A program made the translations under genes and the position numbers. The notes under the pieces were generated by a model. It searched no databases. It was not told where the DNA came from and worked only from the letters and a program-made list of their open reading frames with translations. A DNA stretch of 64,000 nt from Flammulina velutipes (taxonomy: Eukaryota > Basidiomycota > Agaricomycetes > Agaricales > Physalacriaceae): NCBI GenBank assembly GCA_011800155.1, contig JAALGH010000011.1, forward strand, positions 1,426,001 through 1,490,000, given 5' to 3'. Shown here piece by piece: positions 34,136-46,271 of this stretch (its first letter is position 1; each line of letters starts with the position of its first letter).

Positions 34136-37100
34136 ATGTCCACCATGACCATCCCTGCTGAGCAGGCTGTGAGGCTCAGTGCCATTGTCATAAAAACAAT
34201 GAACGAGAACGATTGCTCTCTTCTCAAACTCAACAATGAGGCCTGGTTCAATATGGCTCTGGCCTATTTCCAAGTCCTTCAAATGGATTCGGACGCAACA
34301 CGCATTGCAAACGCGCTTGAATGCTCTCCTGGTTCACCAAAGCGCAACGCCTGTGCGAAACTCTTCACTACGTATGATATTTCTGGTCTTATTGATCAAG
34401 GTAAGGAGTACTTTCGTGGCTCCTTTCGCTCAGCATTCTCATCTTCTTGCAGCCAACTCACCAGACCAAGATGTCATCATGGAAGATGACACATCATCTA
34501 ATGCTCTCGCAATCAGTGCGTTAATTTCTTTCTACACGCTGACATGTCTGAACATTTGACAGTGGCTTGTTCGTCTGCCCATATTATCTCTGGTTCTATC
34601 TGACTTGACGTTCCAGCTGTGGCAAAGTCATTCGCAGTGCCCTACCAGGGAGACACTGCCGTTCTCTTCCGTCAAAACCTTGAAATGATCCCTACTAGAC
34701 CGCATTTTTACTCCAATGTTGTGCCAGTCTGTCAGACCTCCGCGGGTGGTAAGTCGAGGCTGGTGGACGAGCTCGCCAAGCTGGTCACCTCAATTCCGAT
34801 AAATTTGCTTGACATACTCGAAGAAGAACATAGTATGTGTTACACAATTCCCTTTCACAATCTGTACATCCTTACATGGCATAGATTTCTCGTATCCACG
34901 GAGTGACCGTGCCTTGGTGGCTTTCTTCGCCAGGCTCAAGGATTTCACTTCCACACAAATCGTTGCGGGAATCCATCAACTCCTGCGCTCAATATTCACC
35001 CTAGTTCTGGAGCTCATCTTGCACCCCGAGGGTCAGAAACAAGAACTCTCGCAGCCCTCCGTGTGGAGAGAATTTCTCGAAACCCCTGCCACCGCCATCT
35101 TCTCCGATTTCAAGGACATCTGCAGTCATGTCAACATCCTGCCGGAACAGACAGTTCGCAATGTACTATACAGTGAGGCGGCAGCACAGGCTTTAACTGC
35201 AATATCAGTACAGCGCCCCCTTACGAATCATTGCCAATTACCAGGCTACTTATGCATCACTTTTAGGACGACGTTGACCACAAGCAGCTAGCTAGAACAG
35301 CTGCCAAATTGCTTTTAGAAAGCCTAGCCAAACTCCCAGGGAATATGGAAACAAAGAGGGTCAAGATCGTAATCTATTTTGACGAAGCACATACACTTTA
35401 CAGTCGGCAAGACGGCAACAGCGCGTCCCAGAAGGACCTCTATGACCATTTGCAATCCTGTGTCGCAGATCTCGCACCACATGCCATTGTCACTGTTTTC
35501 TTATCCACTACCACTCGGATTCATTGCTTGGCGCCCCCAGCCGCCTGGTCTAATTCTGCTCGAGGCAGACTGTCAACAGGACTTACACCACCTATTACAG
35601 AACTCCCCTTTGATTGTCATCCTAAGCTCTCAAACGGCAATGGCTTGCAACTCCATGAGCTCACACTCAGACGTACCTCATCGTACGAGTTTATCGCCAT
35701 GTTTGGTCGACCTTGGTGTGTTTGTGTTTTCTTCACTGTAAGTGTTGACTAATATTCAAACAGGTTTTGGTCCTACCTTCAGGCGAATAACGATAATATC
35801 GAACTCGCGGCAGATCAACTCCTCATCACTGTCCAGAGAAAACTCATCAACAGTGGGGACGCGCCTGTATCACTCCCTATTGCGACGCCGGACCGCATAC
35901 ACATTGCTACCTGTTTAGCCCTTTTGGATCCCATTATCAGCTTGGATTATGACCTGCGAAGGGCAAGCACATCCCACCTGCAAGCTGACCTCGTCGCGAG
36001 CCACATGATGTGGGTGTGGTCGATCTCGGATGATCGTTCATATCTTCAATGTGGCTACCCTTCCGAGCCTTTCGTAGCGGAGGCCGTACTACAACTCGTC
36101 GCCGATCTCTCCACAGCAGAACAAGAAATCGACGTATTGGGTACCCTTCTACGCAAATGTCTAAATGGCGCATGTATCGACGCCGGACAGAAAGGCGAAA
36201 ACATCGCGAAGGTGCTCTTGATCAAGGCGATGATGGCGGCCGTTCTGAAGAAACCTCCCAGTCCGCGCACAACTGATGCTAGATTTAGCCGAGGGTGTAG
36301 CGTCATCGATTTCCTCACTGAGCTGCTTGGAGAAGAGCATGCTAAAACCGTTTTGGATAGTATACCCGCCAACATCAATAATGGTAAGAAACCCGGTCAG
36401 CCTCTCAAGGAGGTCTTCGCCAACGCCTGGATCCGCTTCACCCACTTTGTCAAGCTCTTCGATGACTCCGGGTTTACGACCCATGCGGCCGCTGCTGCCT
36501 TTGCGCGCGGAATGGCCTTCATCGGGTTCCATTCTCAATATCTTCTCGACTTTGGAATCCCTATCTTCCTTTGCAACGACTCGTCGGACAATATCATCGA
36601 GGCGAAGATGACGATGTTGCTGATTCAGGTCAAACTTAAAAAATCCCCTAGCACTAAGGTGACTTTGGTCATGGACGCAGAGGAACTTCGTATTTTCCCC
36701 ACTACCACCGACAACAAACCACGACCTTACATCACATTGGTCATGGAGCTCGGTGTCGATGGGAGCACAGGTCGTAGCCCTTGTCGGCATGCCCCCAGAC
36801 CACGTGACCATCCTCCCAAACCCCCCACAACAAAACAGCCGAAAGATGTGGAATATGTCAAAGTTGGAAAACCTCCTACGCGCGGGGAGTTCAAGGGGCA
36901 GACGAAATTATATCCACGATACTACATCGGGGTGTTCGGGTGCTCTTCAAAGGTCTACAAAGTCATCAAGCCACAACACGACGAACTATATCGACTACTT
37001 TTACCGCCCCCCTTCCTACTCCATGATCATCCTCGTCAGGACGCAGACTCGATTTCTGCAGTCACGAGGGCGAAACCAGCTTGGGGATTGGGGAAAGACA

Positions 37101-37150
37101 TCTGGCATTGGGTGGACGATGGATATCTTCAACAGCGCCAAGGGTACTGA
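34136..37150 (+). CDS. P-loop ATPase with nuclease-like C-terminal segment
   Basis: About six exons give roughly 880 residues. A Walker A-like loop lies in VCQTSAGGKSRLVDELAKL and a Walker B in KIVIYFDEAHTL. The later blocks LKEVFANAWIRFTHFVKLFD and ARGMAFIGFHSQYLLDFGIP, followed by EAKMTMLLIQVKLKK, fit a large agaricomycete family of P-loop proteins. The E-x-K followed by LIQVK is like a PD-(D/E)xK nuclease core, as in Crinkler-type NTPase-nuclease proteins. This last link is inference. The C-terminus (KLYPRYYIGVFGCSSKVYKV) is typical of the same family. Two introns near 34400-34620 are approximate. The function is unknown; a role in conflict or mobile-DNA biology is possible. Confidence 0.6.
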
Positions 37151-37957
37151 GTTCGAAAACCGCCCGTTACTGTCAAAGTCGGAATGTGTGTTATACTTAT
37201 CCCAGTGATCATGGACCACTCCATAGGCCTTAGTTTTCGTGTTTGCTATCGCAATGTTTTCTTACTGCTGTCTCTACTTAATGGTGTGTCCGTGTCTACT
37301 GAAGGGCGCAGGGAATGTACGATATTGTTATATCGAGGGTACGGATATGGTGAGGCAATCGATAATGTCCTTGAAGGAGTCCTTGCAGGTCCTTGCGCGT
37401 CGCCATATATTGTGACGCTGTCACGCCTGTCACTTTGGCGCATTCTTGACAAGAGGTGGACCACGTTCCCACGATACCCCCCCCCTCGAAAAGGAAAGCA
37501 CAGCTTTCGGCAGGCTGAACGGCAATGGCTCAGCCATGTGCTGTGACCTCAACGTACGTCGTGGCGCGTTTCTATCGCGTCCTGTATCTGAGGTCGTTCA
37601 GCCTTTCTTGTCTCTATAAACCAATGGTACATGACCACTGATGTACTTCGACGCTTTAAACGTTGATTTTTGAAACAAATAATGTGCTTCTGTCGACTCC
37701 GTCGTGTCACGGTCTCTGACTTTCCATTCCACCCTTGGAAATATTGAAAACCTCTTTATAAGAGAAAGTTTACATTCTATAATCATGCACAAACTACATT
37801 ATCGATTTTACGCTCGATGCGCCACATAAGATCGAAATTGATCGCAGTGACTGCCGTAGAGTTCTCGCGTGGCTTGATCGAGGTCCGAGATCCAGAGATC
37901 TGCCACCTCTTGATTCTTGACATTTAACCACTATTATCTCTAATACGACTACGTTGA
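37151..37957. other. Intergenic region with dispersed motif copy 2
   Basis: No gene is supportable. The minus-strand frame at 37246-37464 reads through the repeated motif and is not a gene. Positions 37412-37451 match the motif at 5176-5215. Confidence 0.5.
37412..37451 (-). repeat. Dispersed 40-base motif, copy 2
   Basis: The reverse strand starts TGTCAAGAATGCGCCAAAG and carries a perfect short hairpin GTGAC-AGC-GTCAC at its end. It agrees with 5176-5215 at 36 of 40 positions. Confidence 0.6.
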
Positions 37958-39533
37958 ATGACCACGACGACGACGACGACGACAGCGACGACTCAACTTC
38001 AACCCTCAGCACCTATATTTTCCAACGAAGAACTACTCAACTACACTAGTCTGCGCCACGAGCAATGTTGGATACGCGATATATTCTCTATGGAGCCCTG
38101 TGAGTCTCAGACCCAGTACTATTTGCTCTATTAACGAGCAAAGACAAAGAGCAGCCTAAAGAGTACTACATGCTAGGGAGGATACCGTGCAGGAATGTTC
38201 AGATCGTCGGCATATGTGTCGGTGCGCAGGAGTTTGAGAAGAGGTGGAAGGTCATAGGTACGGATCTATGTATCCTTGCATCCAAAGTAATTCGCCTAAC
38301 TGCTCCCAGTGGACGACGGAACGGGCGTTATCGAATGTGTCTATCGTATCGAGCCGCAATCTCCATCCAAGCGTACAAGAGAACCTGCGCGATCCATGAC
38401 TATAGCCGACGTTGGATGGCCCCTCCGTGTTACAGGAAAGGTAGCCCAGTGGTTTGAAACACGCGAACTCCACAATGTTACTATAGGTGTGTTGTGGTTG
38501 TGGTTCGTGAAAGCAAGGCTGAACGGTATCTAGAAAGGGTGAACTACAACGACGAACCTCAGCACTGGAAGCAGGTTCGGCATCTGCACGATACGCACTA
38601 TGATATCGACGAACCGTTCATAATACCTGCGAAACCTGTGTCGTCGCGGGAGAAAGAGCGCACGCAACGACATCACCAACACCTTGCGCCTAATTCTACC
38701 ACCACCATTACTACTATGCAAGCCCCCGCAGTGAAGGATCCTATAAACGAGGTGTGCCACTCACTTCCCTTCTTTATCCGGAAACTGAGTTTGCGTAGCT
38801 CCCTAGGCTTCGCCATCCCTCTCGTCTGCATACAGATCAGCTCACCGAGAATGTCCTCGCCATCTACGTCCTCCATTATCTACATCACTCCTGGAACACA
38901 TTCTCGCCCTCCTCAACGTCTTCTGAGAAACGCGGATACCCCCTCTCATACCTCCGGCGCATCCCAGAGCTATCTCTCCTAGCCCAGCGAGTGGTGAAAG
39001 CAGAAGCAAAACGTCAATACCGGCTGAAGAAGCAGAAGGACTCGACGCAACGACGATACCGGCCCACCGGGAGCGACCTGGCACGAAAGATGAAGAAACT
39101 CTTCGACAATGCAGTCATACGGCTGATGCGGGATGGCAACCTCGTCGTTTGGCAGGGACCGGTTCATCGAGCGCCTACGACAATATTGCCTGTAGATGGG
39201 CCGTGGAAGACGCAGAAGAGCGTCGATTTGACGATGTCGAGCACGATGACTATGACGCAAGACGATGAAGAGGTCGAGCTTTCGGATCCTGAGGATGAGG
39301 AGGAGGCGTATGCCCCTACTAGCGGATGCTTGCCCATTGTCTTACGCGAACGACTGTTCGGACTGCGCGGATTGAATTTTAAAGACAAGAATGTGGTTAT
39401 GACCGAGGCTATTTTGAAGGAGTTGAAGCGCGACGAGCAGTGGAAGTGGATTGGGCAATGGCATCTTGAGGAGGCGTTAAAGTCGTATGATGGTGTGTAC
39501 TATGTGAGGGGAGGCTGGCGGGCGACTGGGTGA
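37958..39533 (+). CDS. STN1: CST complex subunit STN1 (OB-fold telomere protein)
   Basis: About five exons give some 450 residues. A poly-Thr start, MTTTTTTTTATTQ, is encoded by an ACG run. After the first intron, PYKEQPKEYYMLGRIPCRNV opens an OB fold: IVGICVGAQEFEKRWKVI, then VDDGTGVIECVYRIEP and VGWPLRVTGKV. The 'VDDGTGxIxC' strand and the preceding 'GxIxxxxxxxxxxxxxI' pattern are characteristic of Stn1 and the related RPA2. The C-terminal half carries a winged-helix-like region (MTEAILKELKRDEQWKWIGQ). STN1 works with CTC1 and TEN1 to cap telomeres and help fill in the lagging strand. The gene converges with the MYND gene, whose stop is 46 bases away. Confidence 0.75.
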
Positions 39534-39578
39534 TTTCAATCTATCCTACATACATTTATCTACATGTTATGATATCTT

Positions 39579-40693
39579 TCAGTAAATCGTTTTGAAACAT
39601 AGTGGCTTGTGGGATGGGCCTGTAGCGTTCTTCCAATGCGCTTTTTGATGTTCTGGGGAACACTGAGGGAAGAAGTCAGTTGAGGTTCTCAGAGACATGG
39701 ACTGCGCCTCACATAAGTGACCGTTTTGCAACTATGTGAAAGATGGAATCAGTAGGGGTGTTCATCGGTCGCGGAATAGACATACCGCGCGCAAGTTTTC
39801 AGCTCCTTGGTCTTCTTACAGCCCGGATAGGCGCATGTGTCCCAGTTCTTGAGGATGTTCCTCATACCCTTGACTTCAATCTTGAACTCCGGGTCCTTGA
39901 GAATCGAATGCATACGTGAACAGACAGTCCCGAATAAGTTTCCGCTATACATGTTACCCCACTTCTTCATCCACGGCAACAACTTGGCCTTGGTGGTGCT
40001 CGGCAGAGGCTTTGTCTTTCTGAAAACCGCGCACAGCGTTCCGAGGAGTTGGACGGCGTCTGTAAGCGTCTCGTGATACTGCGGTTCGGAGAAGTCGCGT
40101 TTGGGATGTAGGATCCGTTCATGCCACTGTGGCGCCACAGATACTATGCGATCGGCGAGGACTGTGGGGAGACGCTTGCCTGCCTCCGCGACGGGGCTGT
40201 CAGAGCGGAAGTAGTGGATGAAATATGGGACGTGCTGCACGGCGACGAGCATGGCGAGATATGCGTTATGCAGAATCATATCCGCTGCGATTTCTTTGGA
40301 GACGCCTGGGTGTGTGATCGGCGGTGGATCGATGAACCTCTCGACTGTTTTGGGCAGATATGATGCGCAGAATTCGGAGAAGGGTGGGTCTTGTTTTTCT
40401 TGGGGCTCTTGGGCGTTTCGTCCGACCTGGGCTTGCGTTGACGGGGAGTGTGGCGCAATGGGAGGGATTTCCTTACGTAGATTTGTAGTTGGTTCATTTT
40501 GCTGAATTCATCCTGGCCGGTTCCGTCTAGCAGGTTGACGCCTGGGTGGATCCGTGAGTATTGGCAGTTGCCAAATGTGTATGTGCTCACCTAGAGCAGT
40601 GGCGAATTCCTCAGCAGTAATAGTGTTGGGACATGTCTTTAGAAGGTAGGCTTTTTGGGCAGCTTTGTTGGCGTCGGTGTAGCTAGTGGCCAT
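39579..40693 (-). CDS. MYND zinc-finger protein
   Basis: About five exons give some 300 residues. The start is MATSYTDANKAAQKAYLLKT. The middle is helical (MILHNAYLAMLVAVQHVPYF). The C-terminus carries a MYND finger with its ligands split over three exons: DTCAYPGCKKTKELKTCARC, then KTVTYCSPEHQKAHWKN, an H and a final C. The pattern C-x4-C...C-x2-C...C-x3-H fits MYND. Such fingers bind proline-rich peptides; without another domain the role is unknown. Its start lies 58 bases from the start of the CUE-domain gene on the other strand, so both share a compact two-way promoter. Confidence 0.7.
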
Positions 40694-40751
40694 TCAGGTA
40701 AGAGGGAAGTTTGTTGTTTGCCATCAACAGGCTTGATCAGTGACCACAACG
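40694..40751. promoter_or_regulatory. Compact bidirectional promoter
   Basis: Only 58 bases separate the start codons of the MYND gene (minus) and the CUE-domain gene (plus). The leaders and start sites must therefore overlap or be very short. No TATA box is seen. Confidence 0.5.
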
Positions 40752-42927
40752 ATGGCGAACATCGTCCCTCTGCCCAATTATCCGTCAACGGCTGCCCGCA
40801 AATCCTTGTCTGCATCGCAGCTGGCTACACTCTACCAGACCATCTCAACGCGTCTCGCAGAAACAATCTCACTTCCGGCGGCCAAGCGCGACACCGATGC
40901 AACTCGCAGCTTCATCGCTTCGTATGCCCAAGATACAGCCGTCCAAGCCCTGCAGCCTCTCATATGGCCATCTAAATCAACATCGTCCAAAGCAGAGCTC
41001 ACCGTTCGCCAGCGCGCACTGACTCTTTCCGAAAAACTCGCCCTGTCATCTCCCGGCCTTTCTCTGCAGACACTGCTCGACCTGTCCATTATATACGCCC
41101 CAATACGCCCTTTGCAGATGCGCACCGTCGTCGAGACAGCCCTCAAGACTGCCCCAGCGCTCATCGACGCCGTCCGCACAGAACTCGTCCCAGCCTTCAC
41201 CCTCCTCCTCGGTGACTCCACCGGCCTGTACGGCGTGCGCAAATCCGCGTACTGCATTCTCTCCTTCCTCAAAGTCGCCACGCACGATATCATACGCGCA
41301 TTCAGCACCAAAGAGTTTCTCATTTCGCTCGCAAAGTGCTACGATCAAGGCATGGCATCCGTGGCTACCTCGTACGGGGGTCTTGCGAGCCTGCGTGGTG
41401 CGGAAGGCAGGGAATTGGACGACTGGGAGCGGATTTGGGTGGAGACCAAGGTTGATTTGTTGGATGCTTTCCACGTTATTTTCTCAACTATCGTGCGAGA
41501 CATGTCCAGCGCTTCGGGGCGCGCCCTAGGCATCGAGGCGGAGAGGGCCTTCGACGTGGTCTTTGCTTTGATCGAAATATCATACTCCGCATCGCACTCG
41601 ACACCCTTCCTCGACCGCTCATTGCTCGCCGACTACCAGCAGTCATACAACCTCGCCAAGATCCTCTCATCGGCGCTGAAACACGCGGAAGAGAAGGACG
41701 CTCGTTTGGACCTCCTGGAGGACAGCCTGCGTGAATTTGACGACGGCAGGAAAGACGCAGGCGTGTTGAAGCTTATCATCAAGTCTTCGGGTGTCCCGCC
41801 CAACCTACGGCGGGCTACCACTTCCAACGCCAAAGGAAAAGAAAGGGCTCATTCCCCTCCTCCTCCTCCTGCATTGGACCCCGACATTGACTTGAAAGTC
41901 TCGCAGGTGCTCGACATCTTCCCAGACCATTCGCCCTCTTACATCCGCGCACTCTTGGGACAACCGTCATATCCCACGGCTGAGAGAGTCATTGAAGCGT
42001 TATTAGAAGGTGCCGCCCCGACTGAGGATGAACTGCTCCGGCCCAAGGCAGAGCCAATTGAAAGACGGAATGTGTTCGACGACGAGGTTATTGATGTTTC
42101 TACGTTACATGTTGGCAAGAAAAGGTACGCCGCCTCTGTATCTACCCTCCATACCCCCTGTCTAATTCTGGCTCAGTGAAGACGCGTCTGTCGTTCTCCG
42201 CGATAGAACCTTCATCGAACAGATGAAAGCGGACATTATACGGCGCGCGGAGATCATATCCATATCGGATTCTGAGGAAGAAGATGACCGTGCAGGAGAG
42301 GTTACTGTGGCCTTCGACGAAGAAGCTGACCTTCAAGCCGTCAAGGTTGGCGGAGATGGAGAGGAGAGTGACGCGGACGATGATGAGGAGGAGGAGCATG
42401 CTGCACCTACGCCGTCTATAGAGACAATTTTGGAGTTGGCGTATATCCGGGATCCCAAGCTCTTTGATAGGGATGCGGCGACACGAAGAAGCAAGACAAG
42501 GCAGGACTTGCGGTCTCAAACGGGTACGTACATTAGTACCTTTTGAAAGTGGAAGCCTAACTTTCACTACAGGCTGGGATGATAACCAGATTGAAGGATG
42601 GAGGATCATGCTGGAGAGAAATGTATGTATCCTCCCTCCCTTTTCTCCGCGTTATTTGACAATGTTCCGTTCCAGCCTAAAAAAGACAAGATCCTACAGA
42701 AGCATGAGTTTTCTGGGAACCAGCCGATTATCCAGCCCGAAGCTGGTTCGTCCAGAGGTGGGCGTGGTGGTGGAAGAGGGCGAGGGCGAGGTGGACGCGG
42801 TGCTGGAGGCAGTAACGATCCCCGCGAACGGTCGTTGAAAGATAAGCATAAGGCAAGCCGGGGGAACCATAATCGAAAACGGGGGCATGATAAGAAGATG
42901 GCGAGAGCTGGCCCTCCCCCTTCGTGA
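40752..42927 (+). CDS. CUE-domain protein, ASCC2/Cue3-like (RQT complex)
   Basis: Four exons give about 670 residues. The ATG at 40752 begins MANIVPLPNYPSTAARK. A long helical region includes RELDDWERIWVETKVDLLDAF. The CUE domain reads VSQVLDIFPDHSPSYIRALL with the following ERVIEALLEG helix. Towards the C-terminus, RDPKLFDRDAATRRSKTRQD and GWDDNQIEGWRIMLERNPKKDK, with an RGG-rich tail, match the ASCC2/Cue3 layout. In yeast Cue3/Rqt3 and in human ASCC2 the CUE domain binds ubiquitin on collided ribosomes, and the complex splits them. Three short introns restore the frame. The function is inferred from the homology pattern. Confidence 0.75.
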
Positions 42928-43887
42928 AGGTGTGTACTAGTGCCGCTGGCGAGTTATAGGATTTGTTTGTGAATAGGGTATTGTACTTCCTTTAATAGTA
43001 CTTCGGCTTCCTCGCAATAACAAGCAGCTTATCCACCGCGTCAACAACACCCAGACTGAGTCGGAGTCGTCTAGGGAATACACAGAGGAACTGTGGGTAA
43101 AGTGAGAATACACCAGACGTGTAGGTTGGGAAAGGGATGTCCGTCAAGCGTCATCTCGACGGTGCGAGACTCGGCAACATCGGGTGGCGCATCCTGCCAG
43201 TCTATGGTACATCAGCCGTTGACGCACCACTGGTGCGACTTCAATACAAGCGGTGTTCAATAACCATGACAAGTCTCCGTTCGGATCTGCGCATAGTTGC
43301 TCGGTCGTTAGGAGATCTAACATCTCGCGGGTGTGTGTCTGGGGCATCCTGACACCTAGATCTCATGAAAGTGGACTTGGGCTCATCATGCTGGGGTAAA
43401 CCGGGCGGATACAAGGGTAGGACTGGGAAGCTCTATTTCTACATATAAAACGGACGGAGTTTGTGCCACATGATTTCCCTCGTGTCTTCCCGGGAATATG
43501 GGTGCTGACAGGGATGTGGCGCAGATACGAAGCCAGTTTGTACCTATTTGGCCAGGCACTGTTGTACGCCACACTTGAATATCGCTGACATTGTAAGTCA
43601 ATCGCAAGCTGCTTGCAGGCAGCCATTCAAAGCTGAGATAGAATTATTATTGCGACTCACTAACTGCTCACAAGTTGGAGTCGTATGCTGTTTAGCTACT
43701 ACATAACTCTTGTCAACGGCATTGGAGCTGTACGTTATATTCTGACATGGCGTTGATCCAAGTGGAAACAAGTGACGATCGACCAGCGTTGAACTCGTCC
43801 TGATGTCATGCACGCGGTGGTATATGTATCTCCATGCTTCCAGTACCAATGATTCCCTCATAGCGCCGTTCATCACCTTCAAATTCA
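42928..43887. other. Intergenic region
   Basis: No supportable gene; the frames around 43137-43626 on both strands are short and show no family pattern. Confidence 0.45.
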
Positions 43888-44199
43888 ATGTCAGAATCCC
43901 CTTCGCCCAGACCCCAGCGCACCCGTCGTGGACGTTCTCGCACCCCACGCGGCCTCTCAGAAGGCCCCTCTGATAGCGAGCAGCAAGCCAACCAGCCTCG
44001 CTCACGCCGGAACGACCGGCAGGTGCAGCGCCGACACGAAGCCCTTGGCGGGCTCCTTCAGAAGGGAGGACACCAAGATCAAGTTGGCGGTGGCAGCCAG
44101 AAGAAGGACGCCCTCAAACTTCGCCTCGACCTCAACCTGGATATCGAAGTCACTATCAAAGCCAAGGTGCACGGCGACGTGACGCTTTCTCTATTGTGA
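43888..44199 (+). CDS. Small conserved basidiomycete protein
   Basis: An uninterrupted frame of 103 residues is present. The first half is basic and disordered (PQRTRRGRSRTPRGLSEG). The C-terminus DALKLRLDLNLDIEVTIKAK, then HGDVTLSLL, is an amphipathic strand-like motif that I have seen in many small basidiomycete proteins. Function unknown. Confidence 0.6.
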   Translation: MSESPSPRPQRTRRGRSRTPRGLSEGPSDSEQQANQPRSRRNDRQVQRRHEALGGLLQKGGHQDQVGGGSQKKDALKLRLDLNLDIEVTIKAKVHGDVTLSLL

Positions 44200-45032
44200 G
44201 TCGCTATTGGTCGTTATTCTTATTTTTGAACGGATCCTCAGTGCTTGAACAGGAACTGATACTTATATTGTTTGACGACCACTTGATGACGGACTTGGAA
44301 ACGGGGATGAATTACTTGTATTTTGAATGGACCTGAGACTGGTAGTAATGAATTAGTACGAGCTTTGATAAGGTACTCGGTGAATAGACATATTTGCCGT
44401 TGGGGGTAGCTTGTTTAAGGCTCCGTGGAACCATCGCGGAGGACCCGTGGGCCGTGGCGCAAATACGCGTGATCGTGTGATCATGTGAAAAAGTTTGATG
44501 TGCCCGGTGCCGGCCAAGAGGAAAGCCCGATCCAGATCTTGGACACTGATCAAGCCACGCGAGCCAAATGCCGATCAGGCGGCTGGCCACTGAAGGGAAT
44601 TTTAGTGGCGCAAGCCGTCGTCCATCTACCTTAGTATTCCGATCTCAATTAGTAGTGCTCTCTCATGAAACAAGGTTTTCTGCGAAGACATGTAACTTTC
44701 TGTGACCGATTCTTGCATAACATACTGGAATCCTTTCACTCAGATATCTGGTATATTCTCACAGGTTGGGAGACCTTCTATTAGATGTGAGGTGAGATGA
44801 TATGGCATACAAATGGCTCTAAAAATTGTGTTTTCTTGTGTCATGAGAGTGGTAGACGAACTCGATAAGTGGCGCAGCGGTTGTAAGGACCGGAATCCTT
44901 GATCCATTGATGGCCGTGAAGGTCACGAGATCTTCCTCCTTCCTTTTTCTGGGGGTGGGTGGGTCGTGGGAATCGTTTCCAAGATCTGAATCGGGCTTTC
45001 CTCTTGGTGCCGGCCTTTGGCTTCATACCACG
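44200..45032. other. Intergenic region with tRNA-like A box
   Basis: No protein gene is seen. AGTGGCGCAGCGGTTG near 44869-44884 is a good Pol III A box, followed by a short stem AAGGA...TCCTT and a weak B box (GGTCACGAGATC). The stretch does not fold as a complete tRNA and may be a SINE or decayed tRNA. Confidence 0.35.
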
Positions 45033-46271
45033 ATGAATACGCAAGATGGCCTTCGAAGACGGCTTTCTAACGCAAAAGACACCTTGACGGACGCTATAGA
45101 CGTCTCGACATTGTCAAAAACCTTGCATTGGCACGATGCAGATTTCCCGGACTGGATGCGCGACAATGAATATATTACATCTGGCTATCGGAGGTGCGTT
45201 TCTGCTTGAACTATACACATTTTAGAGTAACCCGTCGTGCAGGGTGCAGAACCACTGGCGCGGAACGTTTCACTCTGTTTTTGGATGTAAGTTAGCATGT
45301 TTGGATTCGCGGTGCCTATAATTTATGACATTCCCCAAAGATCTACATAACGAAACAGGTGCGAGGATCGTTCTCGACCGAATACACCGCTTACCGCATG
45401 CAGTCAACATCCACAGCCACCTCTGGGGCGCCGTCCTCTTTCTCGTCCTATTGCTAACAGTATACCCAGTTCATATACAGTCCTACTCAACCGTCACTTG
45501 GGCTGATCTCATCGTCTTCCATACCTTTCTTCTATCTGCCGTTCTCTGTCTCGCGGCCAGCGCCTTCTTCCATACGTCTACATGTCACTCTCACGAGGTA
45601 GGTAAAATTACACTTCGCGCACCTCAAGTTTTCACTTTTCTCACAGATGGCCGTGCGCTGTCAAGTGTTTGACTATTCTGGGATCATAACCCTCATCCTC
45701 GGATCCATGTATGGAAGCATCTACTACGGCTTTTTCTGCCACCCCCACTACCAATTAACCTACATCCTCGTCCTCACCTTTGCGGGCATTGGTAAGTTGT
45801 CCTAACCACCGGCCTCCGTGAGCGTCAGCTCTTCCTAATAGATATACAGGCGCTTCCTACGTAGTTTTACAGCCAGAATACGGAAAAGCCACACACAGAG
45901 GCCTGAGAACTACTGTATTTTGCTTACTAGGCCTCACCGGCGTCGTCCCCGTCTGTCACACAATGTTCACTCACGGACTATCTACAATTCTACACGACAT
46001 GGGAACAAAGTGGCTCCTCTTGTCTGGAGCGCTCTACCTCTTTGGCGCGACGCTCTAGTACGTCTCTCTTTCGTCAAATTGAAATGTTTTGAAAACATGC
46101 TACAGCGCGAACCGTATCCCGGAGCGTTTAGCGCCTGGGAAATTTGACTACTTCTTTTCGAGCCACCAAATTTTCCACTTCTGTGTGGTCCTTGCCGCGC
46201 TGGCTCATTTTGTACACATTTCCACCGGCATGGACTTTTGGCACTCCGAGGGCGCAACATGCACTGTATGA
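45033..46271 (+). CDS. PAQR/haemolysin-III family membrane protein (AdipoR/Izh-like)
   Basis: Several introns are removed to give about 320 residues. The N-terminal cytosolic part includes SKTLHWHDADFPDWMRDNEYITSGYR, joined to VQNHWRGTFHSVFG. It is followed by seven predicted membrane segments. The family signature is clear: AVNIHSHLWGAVLFL, AASAFFHTSTCHS with zinc-binding histidine, and at the end HQIFHFCVVLAALAHF with the two paired zinc histidines. AdipoR/PAQR proteins are zinc-dependent hydrolase-like receptors; yeast Izh proteins affect zinc and sterol homeostasis. The exact ligand here is unknown. An in-frame upstream ATG at 44907 exists, but the MNTQDGLRRR start fits the family better. 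Confidence 0.8.

Noticed and set aside
36753..37208. Alternative reading frame at the end of the P-loop gene
   Set aside because: The frame ending at 37150 is continuous and carries the family C-terminal motif.
37246..37464. Minus-strand 72-residue frame sharing MRQSDRRDSVT with a frame at 5175
   Set aside because: The shared peptide comes from the shared 40-base DNA motif, not from a protein family.
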